From Pogonophryne albipinna (lineage: Eukaryota > Chordata > Actinopteri > Perciformes > Artedidraconidae): 64,000 nt of DNA. The notes under the pieces are model-generated. The model was not told the origin of the DNA and ran no database searches. It saw only the letters and a program-made list of their open reading frames with translations. This document shows positions 45,067-57,217 of this stretch, piece after piece. The position numbers and the translations under genes are program-made. Position 1 is the first letter of the stretch. Each line of letters starts with the position of its first letter. The DNA lies in the NCBI GenBank assembly GCA_028583405.1, contig JAPTMU010000118.1, positions 213,501-277,500 on the forward strand. Direction: 5' to 3'.

Positions 45067-45735
45067 AGTGTGGAGTCTATTTTTATATAACATTACAAGA
45101 CTGATTCTTATTATTACATTATATGCTTATTGTGCTGATGAGATTGCTATGACTATAGAATAAATAGACACAATCACTAATCCCAGGTTCTGATGGGTTA
45201 GATACCAACGAGGGGAATAGTCAGAAGAAAGTTTAGCTTGCAATATTGAAAGTAGCAAAGTCGAGTGCAGAGACTGAGAGAACACACCACTGTGTTCAAA
45301 TTTAGAACTATTACATTTAACACATATTTGTATATTTAAAGCATTACACATACATCATTTTGATCAGAAGTACAAACGGGATTAGTAATTAATCCATAAT
45401 AATTTAAAGAAACTTTAGAGTGTAAACAGATAGGGAAAAACACATTTTTACACTCAAACAATTTGCATGTCTGGATTATGGACAGGGCATTTAGATAATA
45501 CGAATAATTGTTCACTATAAAGTGATAATATTAATAATTATAATAGAAAGAAAACATAGGCCTACTCTTGAGTCAATGTACATTGTTGTGATCTGTTAGT
45601 ATGCTCTCTGCTGGTTTTCACTGTTGTTCTAAGTAACAGTAGGATTTAAAATATTGGAGAATATTTTCTTCTTGTGTGAAATATATGGAGCTTGAAATAT
45701 GTGAGTATTTCATTTTATAGGAGAAAATGGTTTAC
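45067..45735. other. AT-rich sequence, no gene recognised
   Basis: No motif-bearing frame. The right part may be the diverged extension of repeat copy B. Confidence 0.4.
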
Positions 45736-46180
45736 TGAAAAGGTTGTTTTGAGTAAATATGTTACAAATGGTTGAAATATTTTTTTTTAAAGGAGTTCTG
45801 TAATATCAGTAGGAAACATTCATTTTGTTGTTAAGATGGCATTTAACAACCAAGACAGATAGTATGATTAGAAAAAGACAGTGGAAACGGTTGGATTTAT
45901 TTAACCTCAGTGTGCTAGAATTTCAATAGGTAATGCGTCCCGAGACCTGGACTCTCTCTCTCTGCCTATCAGACGGCTAAGACCCCGACCCGCCTGAGCA
46001 AACAAAGACTAACCCAAGCAGGAGACTGCTGCTTCTTCATCGAACAGACAGAGACCCAGAGCTGAACCAACAACAACAAGACTGCATCCAGAACTGCAGC
46101 CAGAACAATCTCCACCTGTGGCAGCCAGAACCAAAGCTCCATAAAGCAGCAAAGAGACTGTAAAGGAGGAGATGAAATGC
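45736..46180 (+). repeat. Dispersed repeat, copy B (inverted partner of 1-480)
   Basis: Contains 'ttgaggttaaataaatccaac' equivalents inverted with respect to copy A, plus 'aggtaatgcgtcccgagacc', 'tatcagacggctaagacccc' and 'agcagcaaagagactgtaaa'. Copy B lacks the ~85 bases present in copy A. An apparent 148-codon minus-strand frame at 45969-46415 spans it without family motifs. Confidence 0.75.
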
Positions 46181-49100
46181 AAAGCAGTACAAGAACAGTG
46201 GCATGATGGGGGCTGCAGATGTAACTGGGCAGATGGCTGGATAGAAGAGTTACAGCGGATGGATTCAAGAGCTGATGGACAAAGGGGGAGAAGTCAGGGT
46301 CAGAGGAGTTGGTCGAGCAGAATGTGAGGAGGTTGGGGTCACGGCTCGAGATAAACCAGAGGAGACGGGAAGGGAACCGGAATGAGTGAGTTTGCACATA
46401 AACACACTTATTCACAAACGCACATAAAAATAACCAAATTTAAAGAAATTGAATTGACTTGATAAATAAGTGAAGATAAAAAGATGTATTACCCATGAAT
46501 TAATCAATTGGTAAATTAAAAATAGCAGTAAAGAGGAAACTATTATGAGGAAATAATCCTAAACACACTGAGGGTACTGTGGGATAAAGGGGGAGACATG
46601 ATGGAAATATTCACTACACTGTAAGCAGTGGGTGTTTTGGAGTCAAGAGTACAGAGTAGAACAGATTCTTCAATCTTTTCATCATGTGGACAAATTATTC
46701 TTTTAGAGTTTTTATTCATGTGTGAATTTGGTAGAGATTTAATTTGTTACAGTATTAATCTACAGTTTAAAGGGAGAGTTTTAGTAACCACTCTATAAAA
46801 TCAGACAAATATTTATTTATATAGGTCATGTTGAAGGGAAAGCTAGTTCTAAGCAAAATAATAGTATTTCAATTTGAGGTATTGGTTTCACCATTGTGGC
46901 ATATATTACTACAGGAGAACTTTTTATGGGGAAATAACTGTTGTTTGTCGTCCAAAATGTAGAGTTTAAAATTAAATTTAAATTAAAAACAGCTAATTTA
47001 ATTTTGAAAAAGCAATATAATTGGGAGTAAAGAGATGTGGGGCCTTCAATCACCCATTGTAATGGTGCATATTATTGACGACCAATAGGAAGAAGGGGAC
47101 ACTCAACCCACCCTGCAGTGGTTTTTAAAATCTTAGTTGCAGCTTCACAGGGAGCGCACGGCACCAGATTATGAGTTTAAAAGACAAAGTGTCACCACCT
47201 CCTAATGGACATCCATTTAATTAGTAATTGGCTGACATTTAGAGATGTTAAAAAGTAAAAACATACCTACCATAAGTGATAATTCCTAAATTCAACTACA
47301 AACCATTGATGAAATGACTTCTGTTTTTAAATCCTTGATAAAGAAAGGAGTGATTGTTACATGTTCGTTCACCCAAGGTTCCACTCACTTTTAAAGAGGT
47401 TAAAATTGTTCTTTAAGTGGACCAGAATTGAAGATAAATGAATATGAGTTATGAAATACATGGCAGAGCTTTACAGATCCTGATAATGTTTTGACTCAAG
47501 AAAATAATTATATGCACAAGTTTCTGAAATAGATCTATTAGACATTTTAATATAGATTAGGTGTTAATAAACTGCAGTAGTAGTACTATGAGGAAGTGAC
47601 ATTTTTGGCTAACACATTTCAGGAAATGTGGGAAACAGCTGTCCCAATGAAAAGTTAGAGATATCTGGAAAATTATAGTTGTAATCGTGAATTAATAAAT
47701 GATGGCGCTCCATATATGACAGATTTTTGTAGACAAAGGATACTGGCCTATGCTGACATATCAAAGTCTCTGCAGAGCACGACACATGGCCAAAAGGACT
47801 GAGACCAAATGACCTTTGACCCTGACTGACAGTGTTACTTGAGAAAAGCACTGTCAATGACTGACTCTGGGTTGAACCTGACCAAACTTGACTTTACAAC
47901 CTGACAGTGTGAGTGTGAGTGTATGTCTGCATGTGATCAGTGTAACTGCATGATTTAAAACAATGACTAACCAAGCATGCTTTTGGACTAACACATTATT
48001 CTGGGGCTCTGTGGGAAATGAGAGGTTTCCTAAAAATTCCACAGAATTGGAAAACCGCATTTGTGACCCGTTTCTAATCTACTTGATGCTATTGTACTCC
48101 CACAGGCAGCGGCGGTTTGCAAAATGTGAAGCTCAAACTAAAATCTGAAGATTCTGTTTCTTTTAGGACTGAAAGAGGGAAATAAACACTTCTTATCACT
48201 GGAGTGTTTACTGTGGAAAATAATGGATGTACATTTGTGAATAATGTTTGGTATTTTCTTATAATCAATTATTACCTGAAGGTTTTCTTCCCATACAGGA
48301 TTTTGTTACACATGAGTTCATGTGTAAAAAGGGAGAGTGTGTGTATAATGTATTATATCAACATGGCTGTCAAATTCACAATCTACATTTTTCATTTAGG
48401 GACTGAAAGAAACCTGCCGCCCCAACTCGGATGTTCAATCTGACCATTGATTGACAGTTTTAGAATGAACCTGCTCCATGTCTATAAGGTACTGTTTGAT
48501 GAATGTTGACATGTTTCTAAATATTGATTGAGTTATAACAGGTAACGCAGAATCAGTGGCCAAGGGGCTACTGTGAGAGATGTAAGTCCAGAATGGGAAT
48601 ACCAAAGAAGTTGACCTGTGATGATGAAACAATTTTGTAATGTGGATTTTTTCACAGATATTAGAGTAAGTGGGTTTTGAAATGTAGAACGAACATATTA
48701 CAGTTAAGTTAAGCTAAAACATAGTAATGTAATGAGACCAAATTTAATTTAGACAACATCCTTTCTCTAGCCTGGTAAATAATTAGAAGTAAAAGCCATA
48801 GACTTTATTTTTTAGGTCATTATGGGGATAGAAATTAACACAAGACTAGTTTCACAAGGGCAATTTAAATTCATAATATAAAGACATTTGATGACAGTAT
48901 GTTGGAATTCTGCATTCATTTTCTCAGCTTGATAATATCTCAGCACTGACAGCTAGAAGCAGTATCACCAGGAAATCATTCACTTTGACAGTATCATGAT
49001 TTTAGTTGTTTTTGAATCCATAACATTAGTGTGTTTCTTTACCAGAAACATTAGCAATTCATTATTATATTTAGATTTTAAATAGGATTTCAAGGATTTG

Positions 49101-49548
49101 ATTTAAGAATAACAGAAAATCAGAGCTATTGAAATATGTTATTTAGTTCACCTAAAGATGTTGGAGTTTTATTTTGTTGGCACAGTCCAAGTATTTAGAT
49201 TCTGAAGCTGCACTGGACAATTAGGAGGTCTAAAATTAATTTAGAAAACATTAACATGTGAAATAATAAGCACACCATTTATAATTTACAGAGATGAGAA
49301 AATACGTGGTTTAAACAGAAAATTAAGATGAAGAGAATGTGAGATTTAAAGCGAAAAGTGTAAGTGAAAGAGCATGTGTTTGACATGTGAAAGTATGAAA
49401 TGGTACTATATGGAATATCTAATGAATAATCAAAGGGCTGTAACTCAATCTTAAATTAACCATACTCGCAGAACACCCCACAGACAGCAGAACTAAATGG
49501 TCCCAGGAGGGAGTTTTTAAGCTAAAGACAGACTGATTAGTTTAAAGA
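46181..49548. other. AT-rich sequence, no gene recognised
   Basis: Over 3.3 kb with only short frames and no motifs. Could be the remainder of the same element as copy B, but nothing proves it. Confidence 0.4.
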
Positions 49549-49550
49549 TA

Positions 49551-50272
49551 CACTGAACAAAAATATAAACGCAACACTTTTGTTTTTGCTCCCATTTTTC
49601 ATGAGATGAACTCAAAGATCTAAAACATTTTCTATATACACAAAATAACCATTTCTCTCAAATATTGTTCACAAATCTGAAAAAATCTGTGATAGTGAGC
49701 ACTTCTCCTTTGCCGAGATAATCCATCCCACCTCACAGGTGTGGCATATCAAGATGCTGATTAGGCAGCATGATTATTGCACAGGTGTGCCTTAGGCTGG
49801 CCACAATAAAAGGCCACTCTGAAACGGGCAGTTTTGCTTTATTGGGGGGGTCTGGGGGGGTCCGAAAACCAGTCAGTATCTGGTGTGAGGGGTAGGGTTA
49901 GGGTTAGGGTTAGGGTAATGTTGTGAATCGAGTGGCCTGTGTTCGTCGTCCATAACATACGCCTGCCCATACCATAACTCCACCACCACCATGGGCCACT
50001 CAATTCACAACATTACCCTAACCCTAACCCTAACCCTACCCCTAACCCTACCCCTCATACCAGATACTGACTGGTTTTCAGATCCCCCCAGACCCCCCCA
50101 ATAAAGCAAAAATGCACGTTTCAGAGTTGCCTTTTATTGTGGCCAGCCTAAGGCACACCTGTGCAATAATCATGCTGTCTAATCAGCATCTTGATATGCC
50201 ACACCTGTGAGGTGGGATGGATTATCTCGGCAAAGGAGAAGTGCTCACTATCACAGATTTTTTCAGATTTGA
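49551..50272. mobile_element. Tc1-type palindromic element with telomere-like repeats
   Basis: Starts after TA with CACTGAACAAAAATATAAAC, a terminus shared by a very common fish Tc1-like family. From 49674 the sequence folds on itself: 'gcacttctcctttgccgaga', 'ggtgtggcatatcaagatgc' and 'caggtgtgccttaggctggc' all recur inverted up to about 50268. Stems of about 270 bases surround a loop of about 55. Each stem contains TTAGGG-type repeats (49892-49916; 50014-50053 as CCCTAA). The outermost ~120 bases of the right arm are missing, so the right end is truncated. No transposase. Confidence 0.85.
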
Positions 50273-51039
50273 ACCCTCAGAGCCAATAGAATCGAGGGAA
50301 GTTCCTAAATCCACCTACACGTTACCAAATAAGGAGTGAGAGTGATGCGTAGCCAGAATACCCAAAACAGGAAGCTGTCATACACTCTGGTAGCTATCAT
50401 AGCAGCTAATATGAACATAAAAATGGAATGATGGATTATCAGTAATCATTTCAAAGTGACACAGACACATTGGATTAACCTATGGATTAACCTTCAGCAG
50501 CGTTTTTATCGTTTTAATGCCATTGAACACAACTTTTGATCAGAAACAGCAATAGGTAAGACATTTCTCCCATTTTTGCTCCATAAAGCTACGTGTTGTG
50601 ATGTCTGTGTTTGCTTCCCATGTCGCGAGTTCTGATCGCTCAGTGATGATACTAATACCTCTAGAATCTGTGGAATCTCAGTTTACTAGCTAATTTCTTG
50701 TTTTTGCAGATCCGATAAGTAATAAAGTAGTTATACCTAGAGTTCGGTGCAAAGTGCGTTAGCATTTTTTCGCTCAGGGCTAATTTAGACGCTTCTTGTG
50801 AGACTTGTGTTGTGTTTCGGTAAAAAATGTTCATATCGTCAGTTAGCTGAGTTTCTTCCCGTTAAGTGAGTATGACACATTCATAGTTTATTAAATGTTA
50901 AGAAGCCCTGAGACACAGTTTCGTGAAAAAAAGAAGAAGCCTGTAGCCTCTAGGCTATGGGGCTTAGAAGGTTAAGTACATTAAAATGCAATTTAACACA
51001 AATGAAGTCTTTGCAGATATCTTTTGACACAAGGGGATC
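50273..51039. other. No gene recognised; possibly another small element
   Basis: The left edge reads CCCTCAGAGCC after TTTGAA and the right edge GGGGCTTAGAAGG before TTAA near 50973. This weakly resembles a TTAA-flanked inverted-repeat element, but the terminal match is only partial. Confidence 0.3.
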
Positions 51040-51122
51040 TTTGTTGGGATAGTGAGAAACACATTTTTCGATTCCCCTGTTCGTGTAACACAAATAGAGG
51101 AATTGACAATAAAGTTGACTTT
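51040..51122 (+). mobile_element. Rex-type LINE 3' tail, short
   Basis: 'attgacaataaagttgactt' followed by 'tgacttcg' is the characteristic polyA-like ending of Rex1-type LINEs. No coding sequence is attached. Confidence 0.5.
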
Positions 51123-51696
51123 GACTTCGAATGGCCAGTACAGCGACAGTGATTGTCAGAACTGTTTTAAAATAAGTTTTTCTTTTATAAATAATACCTG
51201 CAGACATGTCTTTGTTTGGCTGTGCTTTATATGGTATTAAGTCATATTTGGGCAGACACATATAAGTTGGCGTGAATGGTCACCCTCATAGGCAGATGAC
51301 AACACAAACTGTACGTGCCTCTGCTGGCCGATGCAGATATAGTGTTATCTTGTTTCAGTGAGAAAAGGGGCATAAAGGAATCACACTTATTGTTTCAACA
51401 TAACAAGGACAATTGTATAGGAATTCTGTGAGTATGAAATAAAGAAATAATCCTGTAATTCAGTTAAAAGCAGTATATAAATTTGAGAAGCAGCAGCAGT
51501 GAGACACAGCTCATTTGTCACTTAATAACCCGAGTAGTACCACAGGCGATGCTTGCATATTAAAACATAAAATTCCTGCTTGTTCAGACAAAAGATACTG
51601 AATATCATTAGAAAAAACATAATGCACCAGCTGTTTTACTCGCTATTAAAACATATTAGCATCTGTCTCAAACAACCCATATCTGTCAAACTAACT

Positions 51697-51704
51697 AACA
51701 CACA

Positions 51705-51742
<38 letters not shown>
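51697..51742. repeat. (AC)n microsatellite
   Basis: Dinucleotide run with one interruption ('cacatacac'). Confidence 0.97.
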
Positions 51743-51745
<3 letters not shown>

Positions 51746-52104
51746 CTGGTATTTTTGTTGTCTAACAGCCCTTTTCTCTACAGCTGGATACAGATCCATG
51801 TCATGGGGATGTTAAAAGGTCTTGTTTACCTTGATAGAAACCATTTGTTTTATTAGTGACTGCAGCTTGCTCTGTTGTCATGGTGACGGTTCATCTGTCG
51901 TCACATGACCTAAGTATAAATCACCGGATAACAGGTGGTTTATGGGTTTGTGTGAGCACAGTGTGTCTCTGAATGAATGTTAGATTTCTCCTTTGTCACA
52001 CAGAGTTTCTATAGAAGAACATGCGTCAGAGTGAGGAATAATCTAAAAAAAAAACGATAACAGTATAAATCTATACTAAATGTACTTTAGAAAATAACAT
52101 ATTT

Positions 52105-52200
52105 TAAAGGGGCCCTATTATGCTTTTTGTAGTTTTTCATATCCTGTAGTATGTTATATACTGTGGGTTTTTGTGCATGTAAATGGTCTGCATAGGCTAA
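52105..52200. mobile_element. One end of a common fish MITE
   Basis: 'ttttaaaggggccctattat', then 'gctttttg', is a terminus seen in abundant fish MITEs. I did not find its inverted partner, so only one end is called. Confidence 0.4.
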
Positions 52201-52360
52201 AATCCCAAAGTTCCCTCCCACAAACCAAAACAATGAGCATAACAAAATGGGTTGCATACAGTCATAATAGGTTTAACAGTATTTCTGGTGAAATTATTAT
52301 TACTCGCCCAAAATATTAAGTTACAAATCCAGAACTGAGAATAATATATTGTGTATTTTT

Positions 52361-52900
52361 TAGTGCTGTCAAAATTATCGCGTTAACGGCGGTAATTAAT
52401 TTTTTGAATTAATTGCGTTAAAATATTTAACGCATTTAACGCATGTGCAGAATGGCCCGCCCCATACATCCCACCAGTGGCAGCGCCAGGGTATGGCTGG
52501 GGTAGGCTACACCCATACCAAGAAATGGCTTAGCCCCACCATGAAAAATGATGTTAAAGTAAGCAAAATAAAGTCCGCCAACTCGCGCGGAGTAAATTGC
52601 ACAGACAGCAGTTAGTCAGATTGATTTCAGTAGCCACTTGTCTGGAAATACCGAAGACCAGAAACGGTTTTGAAAACTTTTGTCACGTAGTGATCGTCTT
52701 CTCAATAGAACATCTTTGATAATGTCGGTGTTGTTGCAGGAAGTCCCGACGGAGAATACTTTTGCTGTAGTACAGGGGTGCACATAACTGGTACGCAGGT
52801 TATGTGCGTAATCTGAAACTTGTGTCACAAAGCGCATTTGCGTACCGACGTACTTGTGAAGCTTTTCCAGAAGGCGGTTAGATCACCGGACGACAGAGCC
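52361..52900. mobile_element. Cluster of three hAT-like left ends
   Basis: TAGTGCTGTCAAAATTATCG at 52361 resembles the Ac-like terminus at 19979 and is likewise followed by gttaacg words and 'ggcccgcccc'. CAGTGGCAGCGCCAGGG at about 52485 and CAGGGGTGCACATAACTGG at about 52774 are two further hAT-style starts in the same orientation. No right ends or duplications were found, so boundaries are unknown. Confidence 0.45.
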
Positions 52901-53164
52901 GGTCTCCGTGTGCACAGACAGGGCTGCTGTTAACGTCGGTCTGTACAACGGAATTGTGCCAAAACTACGCCAACCGGCTGCGGAGGGAGACTTTCTCCCC
53001 CCTTCACTGGAGAACTGCGCTAAAACAGCTGATCACAACGTTCGCACTCTGTGGTCACAAAGTACTCCACTAGCCAAAAACTCAAAGACCAAAAATGCTC
53101 TTTGTTGAACACATCTCAGAGCCAGCACAACAAGCCAGCAACTGTAGACTTTCTTCATGGAGAA

Positions 53165-53214
53165 CTGCTGGAGATCGTCAACAAAACATATTTTTTGTTG
53201 ACGATCTACAGCAG
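53165..53214. repeat. 50-base near-perfect hairpin
   Basis: CTGCTGGAGATCGTCAAC plus AAAA pairs with its inverse TTTTGTTGACGATCTACAGCAG across a loop of about five bases, with one mismatch. It sits inside a plus-strand frame that has no recognised motif. Confidence 0.85.
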
Positions 53215-54564
53215 TCAAATATGTAAGAAAATAAGTAGAAAAGGAAATATTGTGTGTAATAAACAACAACAAAATGACCTTTATTGTGAGAGAAAAATAT
53301 ACTTTTATTTAAAAATGGGGAAAGCATACTGCAAGGATTTAGCTGCACTACCACTGTTATGTGAAATATTACTTTGTTTTACTACTTTAGTAATCTTGGC
53401 TGTTAAACCAATGTTGAGAAATACAAAAATATATATTTTTTTACAAAGTATACATGTTATCACTGGCCGCTGCTTCACCTTCTTTTATATGTTCACCTTC
53501 ATAATGCTGCTAACATTTTTATGACCAGGGATGTTCACTTAATTTATTTTATTATTGTGTGCTTGCCTTTTTATGTAACATGTTTGTCTGGTAATTTTAT
53601 TGTTGCCTTAGATCTGCACTGTGCCTCTGCTTTAACAATTTAAATGTCCCCTACTGTGGTAGGAATAAAGGATTTTCTCTGGTCCATGCAGTACAACCAC
53701 ATTTATGTGGAAAAAATAGTTTAAACAGATGCAAAACCAGAATAAAACACAATAGTATGTATAGTATGACTTAATGGCCTATTTAACATTTCTCACACCA
53801 TTAAACACAGGTAATAATCTGACTGGGTATTTAACTGTTTCCATAAAACTTGCTGTTATACTGCCCAGTTCCCCATTTGTACGCACTGTTAATTTGGGTA
53901 GTTAGAGATCTTCTGCCAAGCATGTGGTCCTGCTGATTTCATTTCAATCAGAAAGGACTTCGAGTTTGTTTGATGCGATACACATATTTCATATTCAACT
54001 TATAGCAATTAGACCCCATCATGCTGGGATGGATTTAGGGGGGGAGGCCGACAAGGGAAGGTGAAGCCCCCCCGGGGTCTAGACACTGGTGGTGGTGAGG
54101 AGCTGGACGGAGTGATGAAGATCCAGAGCGATGAAGGGTGCTTGACTGGGCCCTGGATCGGATGAACTGGAGGTGAAAGGGGGAGGGAGGGCTGCGTTGA
54201 TTCTCCTGAAATGACAGCTGACAGGGGAGAAGAGAGCAGATTTAAAAGTTTGCAGGATGCGCTTTGATTGGCTTGTGGGAGATAGGACTGGTCTGATTGG
54301 TTTAGCTGAGGGAGTGATACGCTTTTGATACGCTTCCATGCTTATGGAAAGAAAGGGCGAGTGAGAGAGAGAGAGAATTTGTGAATGAGAGTGTACGAGA
54401 CAGTCTTCCTAAAAGAAACTTGGCGAAGCTTCATGTGTTGTAATGCCTTCAAAAAGATCCTTCACTTCCCTAAACACTTTTTTTTGAGTAGGTACCACCC
54501 CCCCTGAGTCATTATTTACGGTTGTCAACAAGTGAAAATGCGCTAATGTTTTCTAAATGCTGCA
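53215..54564. other. No gene recognised; contains repeat-like segment 54150-54260
   Basis: 'cctgaaatgacagctgacag', then 'gagagcagatttaaaag', echoes 4837-4880. A gagagagaga run lies near 54362-54376. The 157-codon plus-strand frame at 53051-53524 has hydrophobic stretches but no family motif. Confidence 0.4.
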
Positions 54565-54712
54565 CAAGTTAGTGAAGATGTTTTTTCATTGCATGTGATT
54601 TAGCACATTTGTGTTTTAATATTTGCATTGTTTCTGAAGCTTCAGCATGTTTCTCCTAATAGAAGTGTTTTGGGACATTGTAGCGTGTTTGCACCTGTTG
54701 GCCACCATAAAT
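54565..54712. repeat. Right arm of the MITE family split at 30322-34238
   Basis: Matches 34100-34238: 'agttagtgaagatg', 'ttttcattgcatgtg', 'gttttgggacattgtagc' and 'tttgcacctgttggccacca', then TA. The left arm is absent or unrecognisable. Confidence 0.75.
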
Positions 54713-57194
54713 ATCAGTGTGAGAATGGATCACTCATTTGGCCTAATGGTCTAAATTCAGAAGTAAAATAATTAAATCCTATTCCTTATGACTTCCAGTC
54801 ACGTATTGTTTTATTCAGCAGCAGTCAGCACTTCAGCTTTGGACCTTTGTGTTTCTGCAATACATCTACACACAGACAAACACACACACAGAGCAGGGCA
54901 GCAGACAGAATGTGATCTCAGGAGAGGGTCTGGGCTTTTCCTGTTTTCTCGGCCTGCTCTGCTGTTATTGTGCCTGTGTGGATGGCTGTCTGCTGGGCGA
55001 AGATACTGCTGACGTGCCCTCAGGCCTGGAAACCAAAGACACTCTTTGTGTGTCAAATTGGATCGGAGATAAAAGTCCAGAGCAGGAAGAAGAGGATTAA
55101 TAGCTGCCATAGAGAAACAAGAAGCTGTGCCAGTGTTTAGCACGAGACCTCGTATAACCCATTCAAAAAATGCTTTCATAGTCTTATGTATATATTGTGA
55201 ACTAGTCACTCATGCAATCATTTAAAAATACTGAAATGAGACCAGTTTATGGTCAGAGTTGGCCTAGGGCTGGTTCTAAAACCACTAGAGTAGGTGCTAG
55301 TCTATTGTGTGCCAACACATACAAACACAGTTACACCTGAAGGCAATTTAAACAGTCGATCAGCTTTGAACAGTGGTTCAGAGAATTATCCCAAACCAAA
55401 CCATCTTCTACCAAAGTCACAACACTTTGATTATTTCAGGTATTTCTGAATTCTCTGAGCTCTTCTCAGTGGTTGGAAGGGGGCGGGGCTTAGTTTTGTC
55501 AAGCTGAATCGGGGCATCAATCGCAATTAAAGAATTGAATCAGATCAGTTGACAGTTGTTTTGATAGAGGTAATCAAATAATTGGTGTGTGTCATAATTT
55601 TTCGTTAGGTAATAGTTTTTACATTTTTTATTTAGCTTACGACAATTCCGTAGACATGCCTGTGGAAGCCTTTTAGGCTTGGTATCTTGTCCTGGGATTG
55701 GCCAATGAGCGCACTAAACCCCACAGACAGTTTTTAGCAATTTCAAGTAAGTGATGGGGACACAATCCAGAGTCCTCATTCTGTGTGAAAATGTATTCCA
55801 ACGTTCAACTGAGCTAATTTGAGGCTTCAGTGGTTACTTATGCAAATCCAGTAGATCAAGATGGATTTTTATAATATAGTGACTCACATTGCTGAAGCCT
55901 CATATTAGCTTCAACTAAACTAAATTAGATTTGATTTTTGCTCAAAATGAGGTCTGTGGATTTTGCCCCCACCCTGGTGGATATCTGCTCAGGGGAAGCT
56001 TGGCTTGGGAAACTTGGGAAAAGAGTAGCCATTCTCTAATAAATAATAACTGAAGATGTTTGTGTTACTTTGGTTGTGCCTTATATAGTATAGTATATAT
56101 TCATGAATATTTGATAAAATCGAGTAAGCCCTGCTTTCAGAGGCCTTTCAGGTTATTGGTAAATATAGTAGACTTATATATTTCTGTCATTGCAAATTTG
56201 TCCAGACAACTAACTATTGCATCAGAGTTTAAGCTTTGCTTAACTTATGTACACACAGGTGAGGTTGAAAAGATTTACCGGTGTATAATGACCACTGGCA
56301 AATACACTGGTAAATAACCTATTTACCAACTTTAGAAGACTGAACAGTTATGCTTCATTGAAATAAATTATGTCATGGATTTAAGGGTTCAGAGAACAAA
56401 TGATAAACACTTTGTTAGTCGTACAAATGGTGTATTCATGCCTTTGAAATGGGAACAAACTTATGATTCAAGTTTTCTTTGAGGAATGTGGACCTCTGAT
56501 TATCCTGGTCTTTTGCTGGTGCCCCATCTTTGTCATGTCTCCATCATAAAGTTTTCACTACTGTAGGTCCATTTTAGTCTGTTCTTTCAGTGTATGTGAC
56601 TTTTAGCCGTACAGAAAGACCAAAGTAGAAACAAAACAAAAAGCTTGGCATCCAAAATGGTTTTAGGCAAGATTTGTCTGGATGTTTATCATGTTGACTC
56701 ATAGTTTTGCTTGCCATACACTCTTTGTTAATTGTAATATAAACTGCCTAAAGGTTTCTGCCCATATCGATCACATCAAACAACTCTGTAGGTGTATAGA
56801 GATGATGAAGATGATAAGTATGATGGTGCAAATAGAGTGTTGCAGTAATTACATATTTTTGTAGGCCAACCTGGGAGTTAGCATAACAAGGGCTGCCTCG
56901 ACAAACGGCAATTAAATGTTTCCATTGGATTCTGGAATATTGCTGAAAATTAGCTCTGTGGCAGTCACATGTCCATTACTGTACATGTTGTGTTCAGCAG
57001 GATGATCTCAACATATTAACACCTCTTTTCTAATAGTCAAAGCATTAACGCAATTGCCAAAAGTAAAAAGCTAACGCCAGGATATAAACAAATGGCATCA
57101 CGGTCGCATGGCTGTGTATCACCACCGCTAAGCTAAAGGCGGCTAATGTTAGCGTGATTGGTAGTCTCATATCAGTGCTCAGTCCTTCACTGAA
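54713..57194. other. No gene recognised; two repeat-like segments
   Basis: 55755-55900 matches 35850-35990 ('gctaatttgaggcttcagtg', then 'gttactta'). The segment 56880-57190, with 'tgctgaaaattagctctgtg', looks like a fish interspersed repeat and abuts the LINE. Other frames carry no motif. Confidence 0.45.
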
Positions 57195-57217
57195 TTTCAA
57201 TTCCAAGGCAATTTGAG

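Noticed and set aside
45969..46415. 148-codon minus-strand frame
   Set aside because: It lies across repeat copy B, and the equivalent frame is not kept in copy A. No motifs.
49892..50053. TTAGGG repeats as a chromosome end or fusion point
   Set aside because: They lie inside the arms of a transposon palindrome in inverted orientation, with ordinary sequence on both sides.
50273..50973. piggyBac-like element bounded by TTAA
   Set aside because: The terminal match (CCCTCAGAGCC versus CCTTCTAAGCC) is partial and the left flank is TTTGAA, not TTAA.
53051..53524. 157-codon plus-strand frame with hydrophobic C-terminus
   Set aside because: No family motif, AT-rich composition, and it overlaps a hairpin and probable hAT remnants. 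Most likely a chance frame.
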